Source: G963704535 sp963704535 (GTDB lineage Bacteria > Chloroflexota > Chloroflexia > Chloroflexales > Roseiflexaceae). Taken from it: a stretch of 64,000 bases of DNA. A model generated the notes under the pieces. The model was not told the DNA's origin, ran no database searches, and worked only from the letters and a program-made list of their open reading frames with translations. Location of the stretch: NCBI GenBank assembly GCA_963704535.1, contig OY969916.1, positions 9,486,001-9,550,000 of the forward strand, read 5' to 3'. Position numbers and translations under genes: made by a program. Positions 22,401 to 30,006 of this stretch are shown here, in pieces (within the stretch, counting starts at the first letter, position 1; each line of letters begins with the position of its first letter).

Positions 22401-23103
22401 GGTGAGTGCGAACGGACGGGTGGTGGTCTCGGCCTCATTTGACCGCACGTTGAGGGTGTGGGACGCCAGTAGCGGCCAGCAGCGCGCCACGCTTGAAGGG
22501 CATACGAATTGGGTGTATGGTTGTGCAGTGAGCACGGACGGGCGGGTAGTGGTCTCGGCCTCATTTGACCGCACGCTGAGGGTGTGGGACGCCAGTAGCG
22601 GCCAGCAGCGCGCCACGCTTGAAGGGCATACGAATTGGGTGTATGGTTGTGCAGTGAGCGCGGACGGGCGGGTGGTGGTCTCGGCCTCAAATGACGGCAC
22701 GCTCAAGGTCTGGGACGCCGAGAGCGGCCAGGAGCGCGCCACGCTCCAAGGGCACACGGGTGTGATGTGGGGCTGCGCGGTGAGCGGGGACGGGCGGGTG
22801 GTGGTGTCGGCCTCCTCTGACGGCACGCTCAAGCTGTGGGACGGCGAGAGCGGCCAGGAGCGCGCCACGCTCCAGGGGCATACGGATTGGGTGAGAGGCT
22901 GCGCGGTGAGTGCCGACGGGCGAGTGGTGGTCTCGGCCTCAGATGACCGCACGCTCAAGGTTTGGGACGCCAGCAGCGGCGCATGCCTGGCGACGCTACA
23001 CGTAGAGAGCCCTCTGCTCGGCTGCGCCTGCTCGGCCGACGGGCAATGGCTCGCGGCGGCAGGGCAGGGCGGCGGGGTCTATCTCCTGCGGCTGGTCATG
23101 TAG
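19468..23103 (+). CDS. NB-ARC STAND NTPase with C-terminal WD40 propeller of near-identical repeats
   Basis: A 1,211-residue protein. The N-terminal about 120 residues include VITVGNLKENKGTAVGAGAI, a Gly-rich segment like linkers before STAND NTPases. NB-ARC follows: Walker A RGASGYGKTTLA (about 150-160), kinase-2 LLLVIDDVWDGEH, then a winged-helix/arm region. From about residue 610, 14 WD repeats of 42 residues (LEGHTGAVNGCAVSADG, then TLKVWDASSGQERAT) form a probable double propeller. One repeat (near 21807-21867) is cut short. The design matches Apaf1-like sensors: WD40 recognises a ligand and the NTPase oligomerises. The output domain is not obvious. It may be a conflict/defence or signalling sensor. 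Confidence 0.9.
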   Translation: MDDTANIEQNLRAALPPDQHPQVGRLAHALADLAAAPLRPEQARARLADPDLVAALRSLVGQPLTLAGGDVITVGNLKENKGTAVGAGAIAIADLAIHIHQQAPLAMSPPSMAPPPPPDFVPRPVEFGRIIAHLLDADGAAPVALTAALRGASGYGKTTLAAAICRDRRVRAAFPGGILWVTLGERPAPSDLTARIADLVERLDGRRPGFASVEAATEALATALADNTLLLVIDDVWDGEHLRPFLQGGPRCTRLVTTRLRDTLPSGARTVDVDAMRQDEALALLVAGLAPLPGHVGALRALAARLGEWPLLLKLINGVLREQIDLGATLDAALAYVDEGLAEEGLIAFDTLTAEGRNHAVARTLGVSLARLNDAERARFAELAIFPEDITIPLATLGRYWHVTGGLSSFAVKQLCARLFRLSLLLAYDGAAQTIRLHDVVRGYLEHAYATELTRLHAALLDAHRPPSGAWADLPYDEPYLWDPLVLHLARAGRGDELAATAADLRYLAIKTFLRESLAAEGDLLAAELAAPDDAILRQLRRSFVQCGHLLNACADLETLKATLHSRLCHISVLAPLAAHFEPALARPYLAPRHPLPDLPDPALVRTLTGHTDRVYGCAVSADGQVVVSASSDFTLKVWDVSSGQERATLEGHTGAVNGCAVSADGRVVVSTSNDGTLKVWDASSGHERATLEGHTNWVNGCAVSADGRVVVSASSDFTLKVWDVSSGQERTTFEGHTGEVRGCAMSVDGQVMVSASNDGTLKIWDASSGQERATLEGHTDDGTLKIWDASSGQERATLEGHTDWVRSCAMSANGRVVVSASFDRTLKVWDASSGQERATLEGHTGEVRGCAVSADGQVMVSASEDGTLKVWDTSSGRERATLEGHTGAVNGCAVSADGQVVVSASSDFTLKVWDASSNQERATLEGHTGEVRGCAVSADGQVVVSASEDGTLKVWDAKSGQERAKLEGHTNVVNGCAVSANGRVVVSASFDRTLRVWDASSGQQRATLEGHTNWVYGCAVSTDGRVVVSASFDRTLRVWDASSGQQRATLEGHTNWVYGCAVSADGRVVVSASNDGTLKVWDAESGQERATLQGHTGVMWGCAVSGDGRVVVSASSDGTLKLWDGESGQERATLQGHTDWVRGCAVSADGRVVVSASDDRTLKVWDASSGACLATLHVESPLLGCACSADGQWLAAAGQGGGVYLLRLVM

Positions 23104-23410
23104 GCAGGGCATTTACGATGTTGGGGCAACGTTCGGCCATCGGCGGGCAACGTTCGGCCATCGGCGGGGCAACGTTCGGCCATTGGCGGGGCAACGAAGG
23201 GGCGAATCTCGTATTCGCCCGCAACGAGGACCATCGGAATTGTCGATGCCCATCGTCGCGGGCGGTGCGCTCCGTCGCGGGCGATCACAAGGATCGCCCC
23301 TTCGTCGCGGTACATCATTGATGCCCATCGTTGTGGGCGATGGCTCCCATCGTGGGCGATCACAAGGATCGCCCCTTCGTCGCGGTACATCGCCGATCAT
23401 CGTGCCGCAA
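23104..23410. repeat. REP hairpins and short tandem repeats between two genes
   Basis: Three tandem copies of about 20 bp (gcaacgttcggccatcggcg) occupy 23131-23185. Three 8-bp-stem, 5-nt-loop hairpins follow: gggcgaat-ctcgt-attcgccc near 23202, and gggcgatc-acaag-gatcgccc near 23280 and 23357. The last two sit in a 75-bp direct repeat that includes ccccttcgtcgcggtacatc. These share the REP architecture seen beside the RAYT gene. Confidence 0.85.
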
Positions 23411-23595
23411 TGGATTGCGATGCAGACGGTTCAAGAACCGTTCACGCTCGTCCCCGAACGGCGCCCTAAAAGCGGGCGATGGTCCGTTTACTCATCAAAG
23501 AATTATGAACCCCTGGTGCCAGCGCCACCCTCGCCCTGCCCCTCCAAGAACCGCCGCTGGAAACGGGCCACCGATGCGGAAAAGGAGGTTCAGTC

Positions 23596-24928
23596 ATGTC
23601 CGACCGACACACCGTTCGAGCAGGAGCCGGGCGGCTCCGAGGAGGTCATGCCGTTTGACGACGACGCGCTCGATGGGCCGCCGGTAGACTCCTTCGGCCC
23701 CAAGGACTTTCTGTACATCGGCGAAGGGTTGACGGCCGATGAGTTCAGCGCTTACGTGCAGGGCTACGACTTCGGCACCATCCCGCCCGACTTCGTCGTC
23801 CTGCACCACACTGCCATCCCCAGCACGCTGCACGCCCGCTACCCGCAGGGCGGCGTGTGGGACGCCGGCGAGGAGGGGATGAGCGAGGCCCAGATCAAGC
23901 GGCGCCGCAAGAACCGGCTGGATGGCATCAGGGATGTCGACATGGGCCGGCCCGGCTGGGACCGTGGACCACACTTGTTTGTTGACGACCGCTACATCTG
24001 GCTCTTTTCGCCCATGCGCGAGGTCGGCATCCACGCCAAGCAGGGCAACGGCTACCGCGAGGGTGGCCGGCTGCACTACTCGATTGGCATCGAGGTCGTC
24101 GGCTACTACGAGCGCGTCCACTGGCCGCGCCGGTCGAGCGGCTGGTCGGCCATGCGGTGGCGGTGCTCAAGCGCCGGCTCGGCACCTTCGAGCTGCGCTA
24201 CCAGACCAAAGCCGGCGGGATCTCCTCGCACCGCGACTACAACAAGCCGCAGTGCCCCGGCGCGGCGGTCTCCGAAGGCTACTACATCGAGGTGCTCCGG
24301 CGCGGCTGGGATCAACTCAACGCCCCGTCCACGCCGAGCACCACCGGCGGGTCCAAGCCAAGCACCACCGGCGCGCCCACGCCGAGCACCGCCGGCGCCG
24401 GCAAAGCGATCACCGTCGATGCGCCGCTCTTGGGGCAGCCGTCCGGTCGGCTGGAGCAGGTGGTGGCCTTTGTGCAGGCGCGCCTGCCGGCCGACTCGGA
24501 GTACACCAAGGACGTCGCCAAGATCATGGGCTACTATTGGACCTTCGCGCCCACCGTCGGCATGGACCCGTTCCTGGCGGCGGCCCAGTGCGTCATGGAA
24601 ACGGGCGGGCTGACCTCGCATTGGGCCAGGCGCCCGCGCCGCAACCCGGCCGGCATCGGCGTCCACCAGGGGGGCGGCTACTCATTCGCGAGTTTGGGAG
24701 GAGTTGATCCAGGCGCACCTCGGTCAACTACTGGCTTTCGCCCTGCGCGACGACGAGGCGAACGAGGCGCAGCGCCAGATGATGGGCAAGAACCCGCGTC
24801 ACGACCTGCTCCTGGCCGAGGCGCGCGGCGTGGCCCGCACGCTGGCCGGCCTAGGCCGGAGCTGGTCCACCGACTCCGGCTACCCGGAGAAGATCGCCAA
24901 GCGGGCTAACGCGATACTTGGCGTTTGA
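23596..24928 (+). CDS. N-acetylmuramoyl-L-alanine amidase-type cell-wall hydrolase, several frame changes
   Basis: Residues after VDSFGPKDFLYIGEG contain an amidase_2/PGRP-type fold: FVVLHHTAIPSTL (Zn-binding His), SIGIEVVGYYE, and ISSHRDYNKPQCPGAAV. A Thr/Pro linker (PSTPSTTGGSKPSTTG) and a glucosaminidase-like domain follow (DPFLAAAQCVMETGGLTSHW, then RRNPAGIGV). The ATG at 23596 has a strong AAGGAGG but is in another frame from the domain, so a shift soon after the start is needed; an in-frame alternative is 23420. Further shifts lie near 24130 and 24690. It is either a decayed lysin gene or one with several indel errors. No signal peptide was seen. Confidence 0.7.
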
Positions 24929-25275
24929 AAAGGGGGAGTTTGAGGGGGAAGTCCCTCAAGAAACCCCCATTCCGCCACGGAACTCTAAGGGACGATCTGA
25001 AAAGGGGGAGTTTGAGGGGGAAGCCCCTCAAGAAACCCCCATTCCGCCACGGAACTCTAAGGGACGATCTGAAAAGGGGGAGTTTGAGGGGGAAGCCCCT
25101 CAAGAAACCCCCATTCCGCCACGGAACTCTAAGGGACGATCTGAAAAGGGGGAGTTTGAGGGGGAAGCCCCTCAAGAAACCCCCATTCCGCCACGGAACT
25201 CTAAGGGACGATTCTGAAAAGGGGGAGTTTGAGGGGAAGCCCCTCAAGAAACCCCTATTCCACCACGGAACTCTA
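24926..25275. repeat. Tandem array of five ~68-bp palindromic units
   Basis: Five units of aaaagggggagtttgag, tgagggggaagcccctca and a tail cattccgccacggaactcta. They are near-identical and differ from the 17.7-kb array mainly in the tail. There are no unique spacers. Confidence 0.92.
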
Positions 25276-25291
25276 AGCTGCGAGGTAATCC

Positions 25292-26600
25292 ATGCTAACG
25301 ACAGTGACAAGCTACGACATCCGCAACATCGCCGTGATCACCGACGGCGCCGGCGTGCGCTATGAGGCGCGCCAGACCCCCAGCTACGATGTCTCGATCT
25401 GGCGTATCAAGCCCGGCGAGTTCCCACGTGGCACCGAGGTGCTGAGCGCCGACAGCATCCCCGGCGAGAAGGCCAGCGGCGCCGCGTTGGCGTTCGACTA
25501 CACCACCTCGCGCCTGCTGCTGATCGCCGGCATCCGCATCCCGCAGGATGGCGGCGACTTATTCTTGCAGCGCGTGGTCGACACCGGCATCACGGTCACG
25601 CTGCCGCCGGCCACCAACGCCGCCCCGGCCGCATCGGTCAGCCAGCAGGACAGCGTGGCCCGCCAGCAGTCTGCGACGGCCCTGGCGGCGGCCAACAACG
25701 TCCAGGGTGCGGCCACCACGGCCCAACGCGCCGCCGAGAGCGCGCAGCGTACGGCAAGCAAGCTCGACGACACGGTGAACGGCATAAATCAACGGCTCGA
25801 ACTCGATCCAGAATCGCCCGTCCGGCCTCTCCGAGGAGCAGGTCGCCGCGATCGCCTGGGGCAAGGGCCGCGACGCGGTGGCCGCGCTGGTCCACGAGGC
25901 GCTGGCCGGCTCCGACCCGGCCGGGCTGCGGCCGCTGATCCGCGCCGTGGTGGCCGAGATGCTGAACACGCAGTCGGCGCCACCGGCGGCGGGCCAGTTC
26001 AGCGCCGACAGCCCGATCTGCGCCGCGCCGCGGGCGACCCAGGAGCAGTGCGTTCGCTTCATGCTGGGCCGCGACCACGGCACATACGCGGACCAGGACA
26101 TCTCCGGCGTGATCGTGCCGGCCTACTTCGAGCTGTGCGGTCGGGCCGGCGTCGACCCGCTGGTCGCCATCGCGCAGATGATCCACGAGACCGGCAACCT
26201 GACCAGTTGGTGGGCGGCGCGGCCCCGACGCAACCCGGCCGGCATTGGCGTGACCGGGCGCCAGAGCAACGACCAGCCGACCGGCGCGTGGCAGCGCGAT
26301 GATGCGGCTGGCGTCTGGAAAGAAGGCGTGGCGTTTGCGAGCTGGCCGGACGATGCGATCGTGGCCCATGTCGGGCGGCTGCTGGCCTACGCGCTGCCCG
26401 AGGCCCAGCGCACGCCGGCGCAGCGGGAGCTGGTGGCCAAGGCAATGGCCTACCGGGCGCTGGCGCCGGAGCTGCACGGCAGCGCGCCCACGCCGCAGCG
26501 CCTGGGCGCGGCGCACAACCCGACCGGCCAGGGCTGGGCGGCGCCTGGCACCGAGTACGGCGAGCGCATCGCGGCGCTGATGAATGCGATCTGCTCCTGA
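25292..26600 (+). CDS. Glucosaminidase-domain protein, frame disrupted near 25805
   Basis: About 435 residues in two frames. The N-terminal beta-rich part (MLTTVTSYDIRNIAVITDG) is followed by an Ala/Gln-rich helical linker. From about 25805 a second frame reads RPSGLSEEQVAAIAWGKGRD into a C-terminal lysozyme/glucosaminidase-like domain with VDPLVAIAQMIHETGNLTSW (Glu as candidate catalytic acid) and PRRNPAGIGVTG. The same domain ends the amidase gene upstream, so the two appear related by domain sharing. A +1 shift joins the halves. The role is probably peptidoglycan cleavage; phage-like origin is possible but no phage structural genes are nearby. Confidence 0.72.
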
Positions 26601-26607
26601 CTCAGGC

Positions 26608-26656
26608 GCGGGAGGGGCTTGGGGAGGGCCGCCGGCCCTCCCCAAGCCCCTCCCGC
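26608..26656. repeat. Perfect 23-bp-stem palindrome
   Basis: The stem 26608-26630 (starting gcgggaggggcttgggg) pairs without mismatch with 26634-26656 around a 3-nt loop. It is not followed by a T-run on either strand, so it reads as a palindromic repeat more than a classic terminator, though it could still stop transcripts after 26600. Confidence 0.85.
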
Positions 26657-26749
26657 ATAAAAGATAAAAGATAACACTTTTGTGATACGCCACCAGGCAA
26701 TATCTTTCCTCACGGCGCGCGTGTTATGATTTGTAGAGATAAAAACGGG

Positions 26750-26796
26750 AGGGGATTGGGGAGGGTTGCCTTCCCCAAAGCCTCTCCCCTCCATAG
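26750..26796. repeat. Imperfect copy of the gggaggggattgggg palindrome
   Basis: gggaggggattggggagg faces cttccccaaagcctctccc around gttgc. It is a relative of the perfect palindrome at 26608. The AT-rich 90 bp between the two, upstream of the response-regulator gene, may hold its promoter. Confidence 0.7.
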
Positions 26797-26830
26797 ACTC
26801 CCGTTACACGCATACTAATAGGATGCAATC

Positions 26831-27502
26831 ATGAGCATTCGCGTCGTCGTCGCCGATGATCACGGGATCGTGCGGTTGGGGCTGGTGAAGTTGCTGGAGT
26901 TGATCGCCGGGGTCGTCGTCGTGGGCGAGGTCGACGACGGGGCCTACCTGCTCGACGTCGTCCGATCGGCGGCGCCGGATGTGCTGCTGCTCGACATCGT
27001 CATGCCGCGGCTCGACGTGGTCGCCCAAGTGCGCCAGCTCGCCCAACTGGAGCACCGGCCGCGGGTGCTGATCCTGACGGGCCACGGCAGCGACGAGTTT
27101 GTGCAGCCGCTGGTCGCCGCCGGGATCTCGGGCTACCTGCTCAAGGATGAGATACCTGACACGATCGCCCAGGCCATTCGCACCGTCGCCAGGGGCGAGA
27201 TGTGGTTCAGCCAGCGCATCGCTGGGCTGATCGTGCGCTCGACCTACGCGGCGGCGCCGGATGACGAGCCGGCCGATAGCGCGTTGGGGCTGACGCCGCG
27301 CGAGTGGGAGATCCTCCAGCAGATCGGGCAGGGCAAGAACAACAGCGATATCGCCGAGGAGCTGGCGCTTTCAAAGGCCACCGTGCAGAACTATGTCAGT
27401 AATATCTACACCAAGCTAGGGATCGAGACGCGCGCCCAGGCGATCATCTATGCCATGCGCAACAAGTTGGTGGACCTCAAGGAGATGATGGCAGAGGGGT
27501 GA
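26831..27502 (+). CDS. NarL/LuxR-type response regulator
   Basis: A 223-residue protein. The receiver domain (1-125) has the acidic pair VVADDH, phospho-acceptor DVLLLDIVMP and the lysine in GYLLKDEIP. The C-terminal GerE-type HTH (about 155-215) has LTPREWEILQQIGQGKNN. It is a transcription factor controlled by phosphorylation. No histidine kinase adjoins it, so it is an orphan here. Confidence 0.93.
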   Translation: MSIRVVVADDHGIVRLGLVKLLELIAGVVVVGEVDDGAYLLDVVRSAAPDVLLLDIVMPRLDVVAQVRQLAQLEHRPRVLILTGHGSDEFVQPLVAAGISGYLLKDEIPDTIAQAIRTVARGEMWFSQRIAGLIVRSTYAAAPDDEPADSALGLTPREWEILQQIGQGKNNSDIAEELALSKATVQNYVSNIYTKLGIETRAQAIIYAMRNKLVDLKEMMAEG

Positions 27503-27597
27503 AGGTGAGTGGCTTGCGGGGCTGGTTTGAAACTCGTAATGCCCGCTCGGCATACTCCTGTCCAGGAACGTCGGCAATAGCTAGTTTGGAGGCCACT

Positions 27598-27900
27598 ATG
27601 TTAGGCATCATCGAAGTCCTCATGTTCCTTTGCGGCGCGTGGGCGCTGATCACGGCCAAGCTCCCGACCTGGGCGTTCGGCAAGCAGTACCGCCTCGAAG
27701 GTGGGTGGGCGCGCATCGTCGGCATCATCTGGATGGCGCCGCTCGCGCTCGGCCTCACCCTGGGCATCGTCGTGGCGCTGCTGACCGATGGGGAAGGCAC
27801 GATCTTTGTCGGCGTCGGCGAGATCATCCTGATGCTGGCCGCGTTCATCATCGCCCGCATGATCAGCCGCCGCTACGGGCAGCAGGTGGCCGTGGCCTGA
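27598..27900 (+). CDS. Small integral membrane protein
   Basis: A 100-residue protein with three hydrophobic segments (IIEVLMFLCGAWALIT, IVGIIWMAPLALGLTLGIVV and IILMLAAFIIARMI). GGAGG stands 8 nt before the ATG, which decides this start over the longer in-frame reading from 27499. No family is recognised. A strong terminator follows. Confidence 0.75.
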   Translation: MLGIIEVLMFLCGAWALITAKLPTWAFGKQYRLEGGWARIVGIIWMAPLALGLTLGIVVALLTDGEGTIFVGVGEIILMLAAFIIARMISRRYGQQVAVA

Positions 27901-27926
27901 CCCTTCCAACACCCCCGGAGCCGGTC

Positions 27927-27962
27927 GCGGCGCCCTGGCATCTCGCCAGGGCGCCGCTTTTT
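27927..27962 (+). terminator. Rho-independent terminator
   Basis: Perfect 13-bp GC-rich stem (gcggcgccctggc/gccagggcgccgc), 5-nt loop atctc, then five T. Confidence 0.92.
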
Positions 27963-27980
27963 AGTCCTCGTCGAGCGGTT

Positions 27981-28532
27981 TCAGCTGAACAGGTCATCTA
28001 CTGGCATGCGCCACCCCGGCACCGCCGGCTCGGCTTCCGCGAGATCACCGCGTCGGTAGATCGTCGGTTTGGTTGGATCACCGGCGCGGTAGACCGTAAT
28101 AACGTCTTCGTTCAGCAAATCAACATCCCACACGACGAGCGTTCCCGCCGCGAAATAGTCGGCTCGCTTCGCCGCGATGTCTTTGTCGGCTTGCTCGCCG
28201 TAATCGTTCTCGCTCCGTACTTCTGCGGCGAAAGCGGGCGCGCCCGCTAGGAATTTCATGCCGGTCACTTTCCCGGTATAGAAGGCAGCATCAGGACTAA
28301 ACGAGGCGCGGTTCGGCAGATTGACCGTAAAGCCGACATTGTCGGGGATAGCGTAGCCGCGCTTGGTCTGCCGTTCGTACTGGCGCAGGCTGGCATAGAT
28401 CTCGCCGCCGGCGCGCCCCGGCAAGAAACCTGTTGGAGACATCGTCACCAGTTCTCCATTCACAATCTCGGCCTTGCCGTGGTCGGGAACCTGGTAGAGT
28501 TCCTCGATTGTTGCCGGTGCTTTTGTGACCAT
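27981..28532 (-). CDS. Uma2 family (DUF820) PD-(D/E)XK endonuclease-like protein
   Basis: A 183-residue protein with the family pattern MTIEELYQVPDHGKAEIVNGELV-like opening, SFSPDAAFYTG and the nuclease core FAAEVRSENDYGEQADKDIA with a following KRADY. Many copies occur per genome in Cyanobacteria and Chloroflexota, and the family is related to restriction-type nucleases. The biological role is unsettled. It is converging with the small membrane protein, with a terminator between. Confidence 0.9.
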   Translation of the reverse strand: MVTKAPATIEELYQVPDHGKAEIVNGELVTMSPTGFLPGRAGGEIYASLRQYERQTKRGYAIPDNVGFTVNLPNRASFSPDAAFYTGKVTGMKFLAGAPAFAAEVRSENDYGEQADKDIAAKRADYFAAGTLVVWDVDLLNEDVITVYRAGDPTKPTIYRRGDLAEAEPAVPGWRMPVDDLFS

Positions 28533-28603
28533 AGCGAATTGTGTTCCTTATGCCTTCGCAGCCTGTGATCTCAATCGGCAGCAGGTATTGTACCACCATC
28601 ACA

Positions 28604-28657
28604 AGTGTGGGTGGGGAAATTGAGGGGCAGCTCCCTCAAACTCCCCCTTCTCAGCGG
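28604..28657. repeat. Palindromic element copy
   Basis: gtgtgggtggggaaattgag, core gaggggcagctccctc, then a C/T tract. Same family as 13072. Confidence 0.75.
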
Positions 28658-28712
28658 ATTGGGCTGCCGGCTGCGCCGCCGATCGCCGGCGCGTAGCGGG
28701 GCGACACGAGCG

Positions 28713-29723
28713 CTATTGGTCGTATGAACATGCGCCCACCTCACGGCTCTGGACGGCGGCCGCGATCGATGGGATCGGCGCGGCGGCCGGCCGGCGGGCG
28801 AGCACCTGGCCCAGGCTGCCGTGCAGGTATCCAGCCGTCGTGATCGCCAGGCCGGCGACGATCGCCCCGGCCCGCGCCAGGCCGGAGGGATCAAATCGGC
28901 CGAGCGCCGCCAGCCCGCGCTTGATGCCGCGCGGCAGCGTCCGCAGCGCGTAGGTGCGCTCGGTGGCGCTGCCGTCGCGGGCGCCCACAAGCTGGGCCAC
29001 CAGCGCCTTCGAGCGGCCTTCGAGATAGCAGCGCGCCCGGAAGTAGCTCCAGCGGGCGCGGGCTGCCGGCACCTGGTGCCACACCCGTGCTTGCGGCCTG
29101 TAGCGCAGCGACGCATGCGGCCAGCGCTGGGCCAGCCGGATACACAGCTCGGTCTCCTCGCACCCGAACGGCTGCGCGCCGACGCGCCCGATCTCCTCGC
29201 GGAACCCGCCGATGCTGTCGAACACCAGCCGCCGGAACGACATATTGCAGCCGATCAGGTTGCGCACCGTCCCATCGGCTTCGGGCATCCCGCGGTAGGT
29301 GCAGCCGACCACCCAGTCGAACTCCTCCGGGAACCAGCCGGGGCGGCGGCTTTGCCACAGTGGCTCGATCGCCCCGCCGACGCCCAGCACATAGGCGTCG
29401 GTGTAGCCGGCCAGAAGCTGGGCGACCCAGTCGGGCGCCGCGATCGCGTCGTCGTCCAGGAACGCGATAATCGCGCCCTGCGCCGCCCCGATCCCGCTGT
29501 TCCGCGACCCGGACGTGCCGCGCGAATCGCGGTTCTCGACCACCGTCACGTCCAGCAAGTACCGGCGCGCCCGCTCGGCCAGTGCCGGGTTGTGGTCGAC
29601 CACCACCAGCACTTCGCACGGCAGCACGCTCTGGCACGCCAGCGACTGCACCGCCTGGGCCAGATACTCCCAGCGCGCCTCGGTGTGAGTGCAGATCACG
29701 ACCGAAACATCCTGCATGATCAT
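28713..29723 (-). CDS. GT2-family glycosyltransferase
   Basis: A 336-residue protein. The GT-A fold starts VSVVICTHTEARWEYL. Nucleotide-sugar/metal motif AIIAFLDDDAIAAPDWV (DDD) and acceptor region PFGCEETELCIRLA (ED-like catalytic base) are present. A hydrophobic C-terminal stretch (AGAIVAGLAITTAGYL) suggests membrane association. It is probably involved in exopolysaccharide or glycan assembly. Substrates cannot be read. Confidence 0.9.
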   Translation of the reverse strand: MIMQDVSVVICTHTEARWEYLAQAVQSLACQSVLPCEVLVVVDHNPALAERARRYLLDVTVVENRDSRGTSGSRNSGIGAAQGAIIAFLDDDAIAAPDWVAQLLAGYTDAYVLGVGGAIEPLWQSRRPGWFPEEFDWVVGCTYRGMPEADGTVRNLIGCNMSFRRLVFDSIGGFREEIGRVGAQPFGCEETELCIRLAQRWPHASLRYRPQARVWHQVPAARARWSYFRARCYLEGRSKALVAQLVGARDGSATERTYALRTLPRGIKRGLAALGRFDPSGLARAGAIVAGLAITTAGYLHGSLGQVLARRPAAAPIPSIAAAVQSREVGACSYDQ

Positions 29724-29891
29724 AGATATTTTCCTTTAGGCTCTGAGAGTGTCAACCTTCTGTAGTGCTATTATTCCCCATGGTGGCACCACCACACAAG
29801 ATAGATTTCTCCTGTCTTATATGTGAGTGTACTCACACCTTTTACGCTATGATCTAGTAGTGGGCTCCTATGGGAAGGGTTCGGGTGGCGC

Positions 29892-29940
29892 CGTTCTGGA
29901 AAAAAGAGGGTTGAGGAGGCAGCCGCCTCAAATCACGGCC
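29892..29940. repeat. Palindromic element copy in intergenic region 29724-30006
   Basis: ttctggaaaaaagagggttg, core gaggaggcagccgcctc. The rest of this 280-nt gap shows AT-rich DNA near 29740-29860 that may hold the glycosyltransferase promoter. No gene is seen. Confidence 0.65.
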
Positions 29941-29949
29941 AACAAAACA

Positions 29950-29972
29950 GACGGGAGCATTTCGCTCCCGTC
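29950..29972 (-). terminator. Hairpin after the MEDS kinase gene
   Basis: 9-bp perfect stem gacgggagc/gctcccgtc with loop atttc, 35 nt downstream of the minus-strand stop. Read on the minus strand it is followed by tgttttgttg, a weak T-rich tail. Confidence 0.65.
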
Positions 29973-30006
29973 CATTGCCAGGTTTATCAGAACCAGCCAT
30001 CGCTGG

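Noticed and set aside
21399..22958. 519-residue minus-strand open frame across the WD40 repeats
   Set aside because: It is the antisense of the repeat array; its own repetitiveness comes from the WD40 repeats, and the plus strand has clear domain sequence.
24918..25365. Plus-strand ORFs made of EKGEFEGEAPQETPI-type units
   Set aside because: They are entirely encoded by the palindromic tandem array; no start signal and no non-repeat sequence.
26608..26656. Rho-independent terminator
   Set aside because: The 23-bp perfect stem lacks a T-run on either strand and has a family member at 26750, so it is listed as a palindromic repeat.
28821..29765. 314-residue plus-strand ORF
   Set aside because: Shadow opposite the GT2 glycosyltransferase, with composition typical of antisense GC-rich DNA.
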